From the NCBI GenBank assembly GCA_910579035.1, contig CAJTSR010000003.1, positions 81,589 through 145,588 of the forward strand: a stretch of 64,000 nucleotides of DNA, in the 5' to 3' direction. Both the position numbers and the translations under genes were made by a program. The notes beneath the pieces are model-generated. The model was not told the origin of the DNA. It saw only the letters and a list, made by a program, of their open reading frames with translations, and made no database searches. Below, one piece after another: positions 17,601-25,394 of the stretch. The number at the start of each line of letters is the position of its first letter. Position 1 is the first letter of the stretch. The stretch is from an uncultured Muribaculaceae bacterium. Its GTDB lineage: Bacteria; Bacteroidota; Bacteroidia; Bacteroidales; Muribaculaceae.

Positions 17601-18565
17601 ACGAGATACTTAAATTTGAACCGATATTCAAGTCTGTGATATGGGGCGGACGCCGCATTGCCGAGTTTAAGGGAATGCCGCCGCAGGGCGACCATATAGG
17701 CGAAAGCTGGGAGCTATCGCCCATGCCCGGCCATGAATCAGTAATATCGCAGGGAAGCCTCAAGGGCGAAACACTCCCTGCCGCCATCGCCGCTCACGGA
17801 GCCGATATAATGGGCGAACGCCTGTATAACCGTTTCGGAGGCAAGTTTCCCTTGTTGGTGAAGCTTATAGACTCTGCCGACGATTTGTCGGTGCAGGTGC
17901 ATCCCGACGACGCTCTCGGAGCGAAGCGCCATAACTCTCTTGGCAAAACCGAGATGTGGTACTCTGTAGCTCCGGCGGAAGGCGCGTATCTATACGCCGG
18001 TTTTTCCCGCAAGCTCGATGTGGCCGAGTACCGACGCCAAGTGGCTGAAAACGAAATCATACCGTCGCTCCGCAAGTATTTTACCAAGCCTGCCGATGTG
18101 TTTTTTCTTCCGGCAGGACGTGTCCACAGCATAGGCCGTGGAAACTTTGTGCTTGAAATACAGGAGGCATCCGATATAACATACCGTATCTACGATTACG
18201 ACCGCCGCGATGCCGAGGGCAATCCCCGGCAGCTCCATGTGGAGGAATCTGTCGACGCTATCGATTTCGACGATACTGCCGACGTGCCCGTACCCAATGT
18301 GCGGCCTGAGGCCGGACGCACGTCAATGCTTGCCGATTGCGCTTATTTCACCACTGAGGTTAGCGGCATTGACGGCTGCACTGTGTTCGACCTCTCCAAT
18401 CGCGATTCGTTCACTATACTTGTGGTTACCGAAGGCGAGCTCGAGCTGCGCTCCGAAGGCGGCAGCGTGGGTCTGCGCCAAGGCGAAACGGCACTTGTGC
18501 CCGCGAGCGTGGCTCGTCTTGAAATATGCGGCAAGGGTGCCGTGGTTTCCACCTATATTAAATAG
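17597..18565 (+). CDS. manA: mannose-6-phosphate isomerase, class I type
   Basis: 322 aa, the short bacterial form. It interconverts mannose-6-P and fructose-6-P. Cupin metal ligands are in place: Gln100 and His102 in QVHPDD, Glu119 in GKTEMWY and His177 in AGRVHSIG. It overlaps the DUF4861 stop by ATGA and is followed by a ROK kinase after 10 nt, so the pair could phosphorylate and isomerise a hexose released by the upstream enzymes. That link is inferred; manA-ROK pairs also occur in general metabolism. Confidence 0.92.
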   Translation: MNEILKFEPIFKSVIWGGRRIAEFKGMPPQGDHIGESWELSPMPGHESVISQGSLKGETLPAAIAAHGADIMGERLYNRFGGKFPLLVKLIDSADDLSVQVHPDDALGAKRHNSLGKTEMWYSVAPAEGAYLYAGFSRKLDVAEYRRQVAENEIIPSLRKYFTKPADVFFLPAGRVHSIGRGNFVLEIQEASDITYRIYDYDRRDAEGNPRQLHVEESVDAIDFDDTADVPVPNVRPEAGRTSMLADCAYFTTEVSGIDGCTVFDLSNRDSFTILVVTEGELELRSEGGSVGLRQGETALVPASVARLEICGKGAVVSTYIK

Positions 18566-18575
18566 CCTCTAAACT

Positions 18576-19682
18576 ATGTATAAAAACGACCAACGCACAG
18601 TGATAACCCTCGATGCCGGGGGCACAAACTTCGTGTTCAGCGCGATGCGGGGCTACGAGTTCATAATCGAGCCTATCACATATCCGTCGAACGCCCACGA
18701 CCTCGATCTATGCCTCGCCACTATGGTGAAAGGCTTTACCGAGGTAATATCGCAGCTTAAGGAAAAGCCGGTGGCAATCAGTTTCGCTTTTCCCGGCCCT
18801 GCCGACTACCGCGCGGGCATTATCGGCGGCTATCTGCCGAACTTCCCTTGCTTCCGCGACGGTGTGGCACTCGGACCCTTCCTGTCTGCCAAATTCGGAC
18901 TGCCTGTCTTTATAAATAACGACGGCGACCTTTTCACATACGGCGAGGCTACAGGCGGCGCGCTTCCTGAAGTCAACAGGCGTATAAAGGAGCTTGGCGG
19001 TTCGCGCCAGTATGCGAATCTCTTGGGCTATACATTCGGAACAGGACTCGGCATAGGCTCCGTGATAAACGGCCGGCTCAATCTCGGCAATAACTCATGC
19101 ATAGAAACATTCTGTCTGCGCCATAAGCGCTTGCCAGGTGTGATAGCCGAGGAGGGCGCGTCCATTCGCTCTATAAAACGCGACTATGGCGTGCTTGCCG
19201 GTGACCCTGACCACGATCTCACTCCCTACGACATATTCCTTATTGCCGAAGGCCGTAAAGATGGTAACCGCGAGGCTGCAGTGAAGGCGTTCGAGATGTT
19301 CGGCGAGGTGGCGGGCGATGCCTTTGCCACAGCAGTGACGCTTACAGACTCCATCGTTGTGGTAGGTGGCGGTCTTACGGGCGCGGTGAAGTACATCAAG
19401 CCTGCTTTGCTTGCCGAGATGCGGTCGACACTCAAAACGATGAGCGACGAAACCGTGCAGCGCGTGCAGATGCGTGTGTTCGACCTCGACGACGAGCTTG
19501 AATTTGCCAAATTCGTTGTCGGCGACCCGCACCCGATTACCGTCTACGGAACGGAAAGCAAGGCTGTGTACGACCCGATGAAGCGCACCGGCGTGATTGT
19601 GTCGAAGCTTGGTGCGTCGAAGGCCATATCGATAGGCGCATATGTGTTTGCGCTGAACGCCCTCGACACGGCTGAAGCCTGA
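18576..19682 (+). CDS. ROK-family sugar kinase, lacking the zinc motif
   Basis: 368 aa. The phosphate-binding DAGGTN (13-18) and the catalytic-loop segment VFINNDGD (Asp116 or Asp118) mark a ROK kinase, and FGTGLGIGSV and VVGGGLTGAV are the remaining ATPase-fold loops. It is longer than usual (about 310 aa), and the region that normally holds the ExGH and CxCGxxGC zinc motif reads SCIETFCLRHKRLPG without the cysteine cluster. Specificity (glucose, mannose or other hexose) is unknown. It ends the operon, 30 bp before a strong terminator. Confidence 0.82.
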   Translation: MYKNDQRTVITLDAGGTNFVFSAMRGYEFIIEPITYPSNAHDLDLCLATMVKGFTEVISQLKEKPVAISFAFPGPADYRAGIIGGYLPNFPCFRDGVALGPFLSAKFGLPVFINNDGDLFTYGEATGGALPEVNRRIKELGGSRQYANLLGYTFGTGLGIGSVINGRLNLGNNSCIETFCLRHKRLPGVIAEEGASIRSIKRDYGVLAGDPDHDLTPYDIFLIAEGRKDGNREAAVKAFEMFGEVAGDAFATAVTLTDSIVVVGGGLTGAVKYIKPALLAEMRSTLKTMSDETVQRVQMRVFDLDDELEFAKFVVGDPHPITVYGTESKAVYDPMKRTGVIVSKLGASKAISIGAYVFALNALDTAEA

Positions 19683-19711
19683 CTGTGCTAACGCTCCGAA
19701 AAGATTTGTTT

Positions 19712-19754
19712 GCGAGCCTGCCTGCGTGAAAGCGCGGAGCAGGCTCGCCTTTTT
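19712..19754 (+). terminator. intrinsic terminator after the ROK kinase gene
   Basis: A perfect 10-bp GC-rich stem, arms 19712-19721 and 19739-19748, is followed by CTTTTT. It closes the rightward polysaccharide locus; the next genes are on the other strand. Confidence 0.9.
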
Positions 19755-19836
19755 ATGCCGTTGCGCCGGAATACAAGAAAGGCGCGCGCCGCATAGGGCA
19801 CACGCCTTGTGTTGGGGAGGAGGGGGAGTTATTTTC

Positions 19837-19986
19837 TTATTTAAGAGCGTCTTTAACGGCGTCGTTGGGCACCATTTCCTCTTTGAAGATGTAAGCACCG
19901 GTCTTGGGCGACTTAACCATTTTGATTACCTTGCTATAGGTACGGCCTTCGCCTTTCTGGAGCGATGCGACGGTTTTCTTTGCCAT
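19837..19986 (-). CDS. DUF4295 small ribosome-associated protein
   Basis: 49 aa, too short for ordinary gene calls: it starts MAKKTVASLQKGEGR and ends VPNDAVKDALK. The basic, lysine-rich sequence matches the DUF4295 proteins that follow rpmB-rpmG in Bacteroidota. It begins 13 nt after the rpmG stop, making it the third gene of the rpmB-rpmG unit. The role is unknown; ribosome association is inferred from the neighbours. Confidence 0.85.
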   Translation of the reverse strand: MAKKTVASLQKGEGRTYSKVIKMVKSPKTGAYIFKEEMVPNDAVKDALK

Positions 19987-19999
19987 ATCTTAGAGTGTG

Positions 20000-20188
20000 T
20001 TATTTGATTTCTTTATGGATTGTCATGCGCTTAAGAATGGGGTTGTATTTCTTAAGTTCAAGACGTTCGGTGGTGTTCTTGCGGTTTTTGGTGGTGATGT
20101 AGCGGGAGGTGCCGGGCATTCCGCTGGCTTTATGTTCGGTGCATTCGAGTATCACCTGTACGCGATTGCCTTTTGCTTTCTTTGCCAT
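20000..20188 (-). CDS. rpmG: 50S ribosomal protein bL33
   Basis: 62 aa, starting MAKKAKGNRVQVILECTEH, with the bL33 core SRYITTKNRKNT and ELKKYNPILKR. Only one cysteine is present (Cys16), so this is the form without the paired zinc cysteines. It lies between rpmB (gap about 30 nt) and the DUF4295 gene. It is a component of the large subunit near the E site. Confidence 0.97.
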   Translation of the reverse strand: MAKKAKGNRVQVILECTEHKASGMPGTSRYITTKNRKNTTERLELKKYNPILKRMTIHKEIK

Positions 20189-20220
20189 GGTGCGTTAATT
20201 CGATAATTAATTGTGGGGGC

Positions 20221-20481
20221 TTAGATGATAAATTTGATGTCGGAATCCTTGAGGAAGCCTTTTTCGTATGCCTGAATCATAGCTGCGTCGAGGCCCAGCT
20301 TGTTGATGGTGCGGAGGCCGGCGGCAGAGATGGTAAGGCTAATCCATACACCCTGTTCTACCCAATAGAACTTTTTGGTGAAGAGGTTGACATTGAATTT
20401 GCGCTTGGTGCGACGCTTCGAGTGCGAAACGTTATTTCCCACAATCGCTTTTTTGCCGGTAATCTGACAAATCTTTGACAT
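20221..20481 (-). CDS. rpmB: 50S ribosomal protein bL28
   Basis: 86 aa from MSKICQITGKKAIVGNNVSHS at 20481; a further ATG 14 codons upstream is not part of the family. The conserved SKRRTKRKFNVNL and GLRTINKLG segments are present. First gene of the rpmB-rpmG-DUF4295 unit, with a promoter at 20616-20647. Confidence 0.97.
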   Translation of the reverse strand: MSKICQITGKKAIVGNNVSHSKRRTKRKFNVNLFTKKFYWVEQGVWISLTISAAGLRTINKLGLDAAMIQAYEKGFLKDSDIKFII

Positions 20482-20615
20482 GGCTGTTAATGGTTTATCG
20501 TTCTTTTGTTTCTTTTTAAGCATCAGGAGTTTGCGGCCGGCATCGCAATTCTCATATCAGCGCCGGGTGCATCTTTCCCGACGCCTTTAATTAGGATGCG
20601 CCGCAAATCAGAGTG

Positions 20616-20647
20616 CAAAGTAACTACTTTTTTCGCAAACAGCCAAA
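20616..20647 (-). promoter_or_regulatory. promoter of the rpmB-rpmG-DUF4295 unit
   Basis: On the minus strand: -33 TTTG (20644-20647), 20-bp spacer, -7 TTACTTTG (20616-20623; one mismatch to TAnnTTTG). This gives a leader of about 130 nt before rpmB, long enough for a regulatory structure, though none is obvious. Confidence 0.6.
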
Positions 20648-20739
20648 TAATCACACTCTTTTCTGCTCTTTTTTTGCGCTTGGCACCCGCTGCGAGGCCT
20701 TTTTTGACATAAGGAGGAGCTTTTTCGCTTTTTTTTCAG

Positions 20740-20747
20740 TAACTTTG
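20740..20747 (+). promoter_or_regulatory. -7 box of the parC promoter
   Basis: TAACTTTG at 20740-20747, with T-rich sequence upstream and no clear -33. It overlaps the GTG at 20747, so transcription starts after that codon and the ATG at 20774 must be the true start. Confidence 0.7.
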
Positions 20748-20773
20748 TGGGAAACTGCCAATCACAATATGCA

Positions 20774-23488
20774 ATGAGCCAAGATCCGGACGACATATAC
20801 CCTGAAGAACAGATTCCGCAGGATATGGAATTTGAAGAAGAACCGGTCGAGGAAGCCCCTGCGAAAAGGGCGCCGTACACCTCGCCTGACGAACTCGTGC
20901 GCCATCATCTGCGCGGAATGTACCAGAGCTGGTTTCTTGAGTACGCGTCGTATGTGATACTGGAGCGTGCGGTGCCCAACATCGAGGACGGCCTCAAGCC
21001 TGTGCAGCGCCGCATACTGCATGCCATGAAGACCATCGACGACGGCCGCTTCAACAAGGTCGCCAACATTGTCGGCACCACCATGCAGTACCACCCGCAT
21101 GGTGACGCGTCGATAAAGGACGCGCTTGTGCAGCTCGGCCAGAAGGATCTGCTCGTTGAAACGCAGGGTAACTGGGGCAATATACTTACCGGCACAGCCG
21201 CCGCTGCCGCCCGATACATAGAGGCGCGCCTGAGCATGTTTGCCTCTGACGTTCTCTTCAACCCGAAGGTGACGGAGTGGACGCTGAGCTACGACGGCCG
21301 CAAGCGCGAGCCGGTGGCCTTGCCTGCGAAGTTCCCGCTTTTGCTCGCCCAGGGTGCCGAGGGTATCGCTGTGGGCTTGTCGTCGAAAATACTGCCGCAT
21401 AACTTCAACGAGATACTCGACGCCGCCATTGCCTGTGTGCAGGGGCGCGAGTTCGAGCTATACCCCGATTTTGCCACCGGCGGCATGATTGACGTTGGCC
21501 GCTACAACGACGGCCGTCGCGGCGGTTCGGTCAAGGTACGTGCCAAAATAGAGAAACTCGATGCCAAGACGCTCAATGTCACCGAGCTGCCTTTCGGCAA
21601 AACCTCGGGAGCGCTTATTGAGTCGATTCTGAAGGCATTCGAGAAAGGCCAGATAAAGATAAGGAAGGTGGAGGACAATACCGCCGCCGAGGCCTCGGTG
21701 CTGGTGCATCTTATTCCCGGAACGTCGAGCGACAAGACCATCGACGCGCTTTATGCCTTTACCGACTGCGAGGTGAACATTTCGCCAAACTGCTGCGTGA
21801 TCAGCGACAAGAAGCCTTGCTTTGTCGGGGTGAGCGACGTGCTTCGCCACAGTGTCGATACCACCCGGCGAATAATAACCTCCGAACTCGAGGTAGAACT
21901 TGCCGAAACACGCGAGAAGCTGCTAAACGCCTCGCTCGAAAAGATATTTATAGAGGAACGCATATACAAGGATCGCCAGTACGAAGAAGCCGCCAATATC
22001 GACGCAGCTGTGGAGCATGTGGATTCGCGGCTGGAGCCTTACAAGCCGTCGCTCACCCGCGAGGTGACGCGCGACGACATTCTTCGCCTCTTCGAGATAA
22101 AGATGAAGCGAATACTGCGGTTCAACTCCGAGGAGGCCGAGGCTGCCATACTCGACTTGCGCGCGAGGATAGCGCGCACGCTCGACAAGCTCGACCACAT
22201 TGACGATGTTACCGTTGAATGGTACACCTATCTTAAAGATAAATATGGCGAGGCGTTTCCGCGCCGCACCATGCTGCGCAGTTTCGACAACATACAGGCG
22301 GCGACAGTGGCCGAAGCCAACGAAAAGCTATATATCAATCGCGAGGAAGGCTTCATAGGCACTTCGCTGAAAAAAGACGAGTTTGTGTGCAACTGCTCGT
22401 CGATCGACGATGTGATTATATTCTATCGCGATGGCCGCTACAAGATAGTACGTGTTCAGGAAAAACTGTTCGTCGACAAGAATGTGCTGTATATCAACGT
22501 ATACAAGCGCAAGGACGAGCGCACTATCTACAATGTGATATACCAGAACGGCAAGGGCGGCGTGTACTATATGAAGCGCTTTGCTGCCACAGGACTCACC
22601 CGCGACAAGGAGTACAACCTTACGCCGGGCGAACCCGGTTCGCGCGTGGTATGGTTCTCGGCCAATCCCAACGGCGAGGCCGAGGTGGTGAAGGTGACCC
22701 TTAAGCCCAAGCTGAGGCTTAAGAACCTGTCGTTCGATGTTGATTTCGGCAAACTGAGCATCAAGGGCCGCTCGGCAATGGGCAACCTCGTTACTAAGAA
22801 CGAAGTGCAGCGTTTCTCTCTGAAAGAACGCGGAGTGTCGACTCTCGGGGGCCTTAAGGTGTGGTTCGACTTTGATGTGATGCGCCTCAACTATGACGGG
22901 CGCGGCAAGTATCTCGGAGAGTTTGCCGGCAGTGACCGCGTGCTCGTGGTTCTGCCGTCGGGCGAATTTTATACCACGGGCTTCGAGGCCACCAACCACT
23001 ATGAGGACAAGGTGCTTCTTATCGAGAAGTTCCGTCCCAAGGTGGTATGGACCGCCGCGTTGTTCGACGCCGAGCAAGGCTATCCCTACCTCAAGCGGTT
23101 CACCTTCGAGGATTCGGGTAAGCATCAGCGCTATCTCGGCGACAACGAGGCTTCCACACTGTTTGTGCTTTCCGACAAGGAGGCACCAATGTTTGAGCTG
23201 CGTTTCGGCGGTGCCGACGCCTCGCGTCCGGCCCTCATAGTCGATGGCGAGGATTTCATCGGCGTCAAGTCGTTTAAGGCAAGAGGCAAGCGCCTTACCA
23301 CCTTCGAGCTTGCCGAGATTGTAGAGCTCGAACCCAAGCGCCCCGACACCGTGGCTGACGAAAACGAAGCCGAAGCTCCGAAAGCAGTGCTTACCGAGAT
23401 TGAGGACGATGTGTCGGACGAACAGGTGCGCGACGAATTTTACGGGCAGGAAAGGCTCTTCCAGGACGAAGAAGATGAAAATGCGTAG
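20774..23488 (+). CDS. parC: DNA topoisomerase IV subunit A (GyrA/ParC family)
   Basis: 904 aa from the ATG at 20774, chosen because the GTG at 20747 lies in the -7 box. The breakage-reunion domain includes YASYVILERAVPNIEDGLKP, HPHGDAS and the active-site Tyr148 in AARYIEAR. A six-bladed beta-pinwheel C-terminus follows to about 830, then an acidic tail (EDDVSDEQVRDEFYGQ). It cleaves and passes duplex DNA with ParE to decatenate chromosomes. The divergent acidic N-terminus (first 40 residues) and lack of a GyrA box favour ParC over GyrA. The next gene overlaps its end by 14 nt. Confidence 0.93.
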   Translation: MSQDPDDIYPEEQIPQDMEFEEEPVEEAPAKRAPYTSPDELVRHHLRGMYQSWFLEYASYVILERAVPNIEDGLKPVQRRILHAMKTIDDGRFNKVANIVGTTMQYHPHGDASIKDALVQLGQKDLLVETQGNWGNILTGTAAAAARYIEARLSMFASDVLFNPKVTEWTLSYDGRKREPVALPAKFPLLLAQGAEGIAVGLSSKILPHNFNEILDAAIACVQGREFELYPDFATGGMIDVGRYNDGRRGGSVKVRAKIEKLDAKTLNVTELPFGKTSGALIESILKAFEKGQIKIRKVEDNTAAEASVLVHLIPGTSSDKTIDALYAFTDCEVNISPNCCVISDKKPCFVGVSDVLRHSVDTTRRIITSELEVELAETREKLLNASLEKIFIEERIYKDRQYEEAANIDAAVEHVDSRLEPYKPSLTREVTRDDILRLFEIKMKRILRFNSEEAEAAILDLRARIARTLDKLDHIDDVTVEWYTYLKDKYGEAFPRRTMLRSFDNIQAATVAEANEKLYINREEGFIGTSLKKDEFVCNCSSIDDVIIFYRDGRYKIVRVQEKLFVDKNVLYINVYKRKDERTIYNVIYQNGKGGVYYMKRFAATGLTRDKEYNLTPGEPGSRVVWFSANPNGEAEVVKVTLKPKLRLKNLSFDVDFGKLSIKGRSAMGNLVTKNEVQRFSLKERGVSTLGGLKVWFDFDVMRLNYDGRGKYLGEFAGSDRVLVVLPSGEFYTTGFEATNHYEDKVLLIEKFRPKVVWTAALFDAEQGYPYLKRFTFEDSGKHQRYLGDNEASTLFVLSDKEAPMFELRFGGADASRPALIVDGEDFIGVKSFKARGKRLTTFELAEIVELEPKRPDTVADENEAEAPKAVLTEIEDDVSDEQVRDEFYGQERLFQDEEDENA

Positions 23489-24314
23489 AATCCTTTGCTC
23501 GCTTGCGGCCGCGCTTGCTCTCACACTCGGGGCGCAGACAGTGGAACGCCCGGTGCTGTCGTCGTACACGGTAGAGGCCGGCTCGGCACATCTTGTGGAA
23601 ACCTACCTGTCGCCTCTCAAATATTCCGGCTGGGGTACGGCGCTTGGCTATGAACGAATGCAGGCAATGCGTTTCGACCCCGACCGGTGGACGATGCAGC
23701 TTCGTGGCCGCCTCGGCTTGCAGGGCACGCGCAATCCGGCGCGTAATGCCACTATGTGGGACGTCGATCTCGAACTCGCGTGGGGTATGATGCGCCGTTT
23801 CAGGCTTCCTGAAGGATTCACCATTATGGCCGGAGGCTCCACCGGCGTTGATGCGGGAGTGTTCTATAATGCCCGTAACAGCAATAATCCGGCGGCCGCC
23901 AAGGCCGCGTGGACAGTGCGCGCGCTCGGAGCCGCCGTGTGGAACGGGCGTGTGGGCCGTTTGCCTCTGTGCCTGCGCTATCAGGCCGAGCTTCCGCTTG
24001 CCGGTATGTTCTTTTCGCCGGAGTACGGGGAACTTTACTATGAAATATATCTCGGCAACCACAAAGGCTTGCTCCGAGGAGCGTGGCCCGGCAATTATTT
24101 CAGGCTTAACAACCTGCTGACATGCGACCTGCGGCTTGGGCGCACCAACCTCCGCGTGGGCTACCGTTTCGACGTCCTATCCACGAAGGCTTCCCGGATA
24201 GTTACGCGGCGTATAGGCCATTACTTTGTATTCGGCATCGCCAATGAATGGATATCGCTCGGCGCCCGCAATACTCTTTCGGAAAAGACGAGGATAATCA
24301 ATGCCTTGTATTGA
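23475..24314 (+). CDS. DUF3316-like exported protein
   Basis: 279 aa from MKMRRILCSLAAALAL at 23475, overlapping the parC 3' end by 14 nt. A signal peptide (about 1-20) precedes alternating strands such as WTMQLRGRLGL, DLELAWGMMRRF and LRVGYRFDV, ending in an outer-membrane-like C-terminus. The pattern resembles DUF3316 proteins of Bacteroidota, likely outer-membrane or surface barrels; function is unknown. It is followed by an S41 lipoprotein with 1 nt between. Confidence 0.6.
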   Translation: MKMRRILCSLAAALALTLGAQTVERPVLSSYTVEAGSAHLVETYLSPLKYSGWGTALGYERMQAMRFDPDRWTMQLRGRLGLQGTRNPARNATMWDVDLELAWGMMRRFRLPEGFTIMAGGSTGVDAGVFYNARNSNNPAAAKAAWTVRALGAAVWNGRVGRLPLCLRYQAELPLAGMFFSPEYGELYYEIYLGNHKGLLRGAWPGNYFRLNNLLTCDLRLGRTNLRVGYRFDVLSTKASRIVTRRIGHYFVFGIANEWISLGARNTLSEKTRIINALY

Positions 24315-24315
24315 T

Positions 24316-25383
24316 ATGAGCACACAGAAGATACTCGCGGCCTTGCTGGCTGCCTCCGTATGTATGGGCGTGGGTGGCTGCCACTCCGTCGAATCGTGGG
24401 ATAATGACATGTACGGCAATTTCGATGCCTTGTGGACAGCCCTCGACGAGCATTATTGCTTCTTTGAAAGCAAGGATGTTGACTGGGAGGAAACAGGGCG
24501 CCGCTATCGCGCGGGCATCGACCCCGAATGGGACTACCATCAGTTCTTCGACCATTGCTCGGCTATGTTGGCCGAGCTGAAAGACGGCCACACTAATCTG
24601 GTGTCGTGGTTCGATGTGTCCTATTATCGCAAATGGTGGAGCGATTATCCGCAGAACTTCAACCTCAGGATAATACAGGAAAACTATCTCGGCTTCGACT
24701 ATCATTCGGGCGGCGGCATGATATACAAGCTGCTCGAAGACAGAAAGGTGGGGTATATGCGCTATTCAAGTTTCGCTGCCGGGTTCGGCGAGAGCTTCGT
24801 CGACGACATGCTGTACTCGATGCGCGAGGCCGACGGCCTTGTGATAGATGTGCGCGACAATGGCGGCGGGGATATGACCAATGTTGAAAAGCTGGTGGCT
24901 CATTTCATAAACGAGCCTGTGCTTGCTGGTTATATATCGCACAAGACGGGGCCGGGCCACAATGATTTTTCTGAGCCGTATCCGTTTACCTACGAGCCTG
25001 CTGTGAAGCATGTGCGCTGGTTGAAGCCTGTTGTCGTACTTACGAACCGAAGCACCTTCAGTGCCGCCAATACATTTGTGTCGGTTATGAAGTATCTGCC
25101 GCATGTGGTCATAGCCGGGGCTACTACGGGTGGCGGCTGCGGCATGCCGTTCTCGTCGGAAATACCGTGTGGCTGGAGCGTGCGTTTTTCGTCATGCCCG
25201 GTGTATGATGCCGAGATGAATCTCACTGAGCACGGTGTGGAGCCGACCAAGGGCGCCGAGGTGGAGATGGATCCCGAAGCGGAAGCCCGAGGCGAGGACA
25301 CTATGCTTGAATTTGCCATAGCCCTGCTTAACAGCGCTGCCGAAGACGATTCCGAATCCCGCTCCGTGATTTGGGAGCAATAG
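24316..25383 (+). CDS. S41-family peptidase lipoprotein
   Basis: 355 aa from the ATG at 24316; the earlier ATG at 24301 overlaps the previous stop and gives a poor signal. A lipoprotein signal ends in GVGGC. Residues 30-110 form the N-terminal helical domain (NFDALWTALDEHYCFF, ELKDGHTNL). The S41 core has DVRDNGGGD and the nucleophile Ser249 in STFSAAN, with GGGCGMP after it. S41 enzymes are C-terminal-processing serine proteases of the periplasm. The gene converges on the acyl-CoA synthetase gene with only 11 bp between stops. Confidence 0.85.
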   Translation: MSTQKILAALLAASVCMGVGGCHSVESWDNDMYGNFDALWTALDEHYCFFESKDVDWEETGRRYRAGIDPEWDYHQFFDHCSAMLAELKDGHTNLVSWFDVSYYRKWWSDYPQNFNLRIIQENYLGFDYHSGGGMIYKLLEDRKVGYMRYSSFAAGFGESFVDDMLYSMREADGLVIDVRDNGGGDMTNVEKLVAHFINEPVLAGYISHKTGPGHNDFSEPYPFTYEPAVKHVRWLKPVVVLTNRSTFSAANTFVSVMKYLPHVVIAGATTGGGCGMPFSSEIPCGWSVRFSSCPVYDAEMNLTEHGVEPTKGAEVEMDPEAEARGEDTMLEFAIALLNSAAEDDSESRSVIWEQ

Positions 25384-25394
25384 CGCCGCGGATT

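Noticed and set aside
20774..23488. GyrA instead of ParC
   Set aside because: There is no GyrA box and the N-terminus and acidic tail match topoisomerase IV subunit A of this phylum better; residual uncertainty is small.
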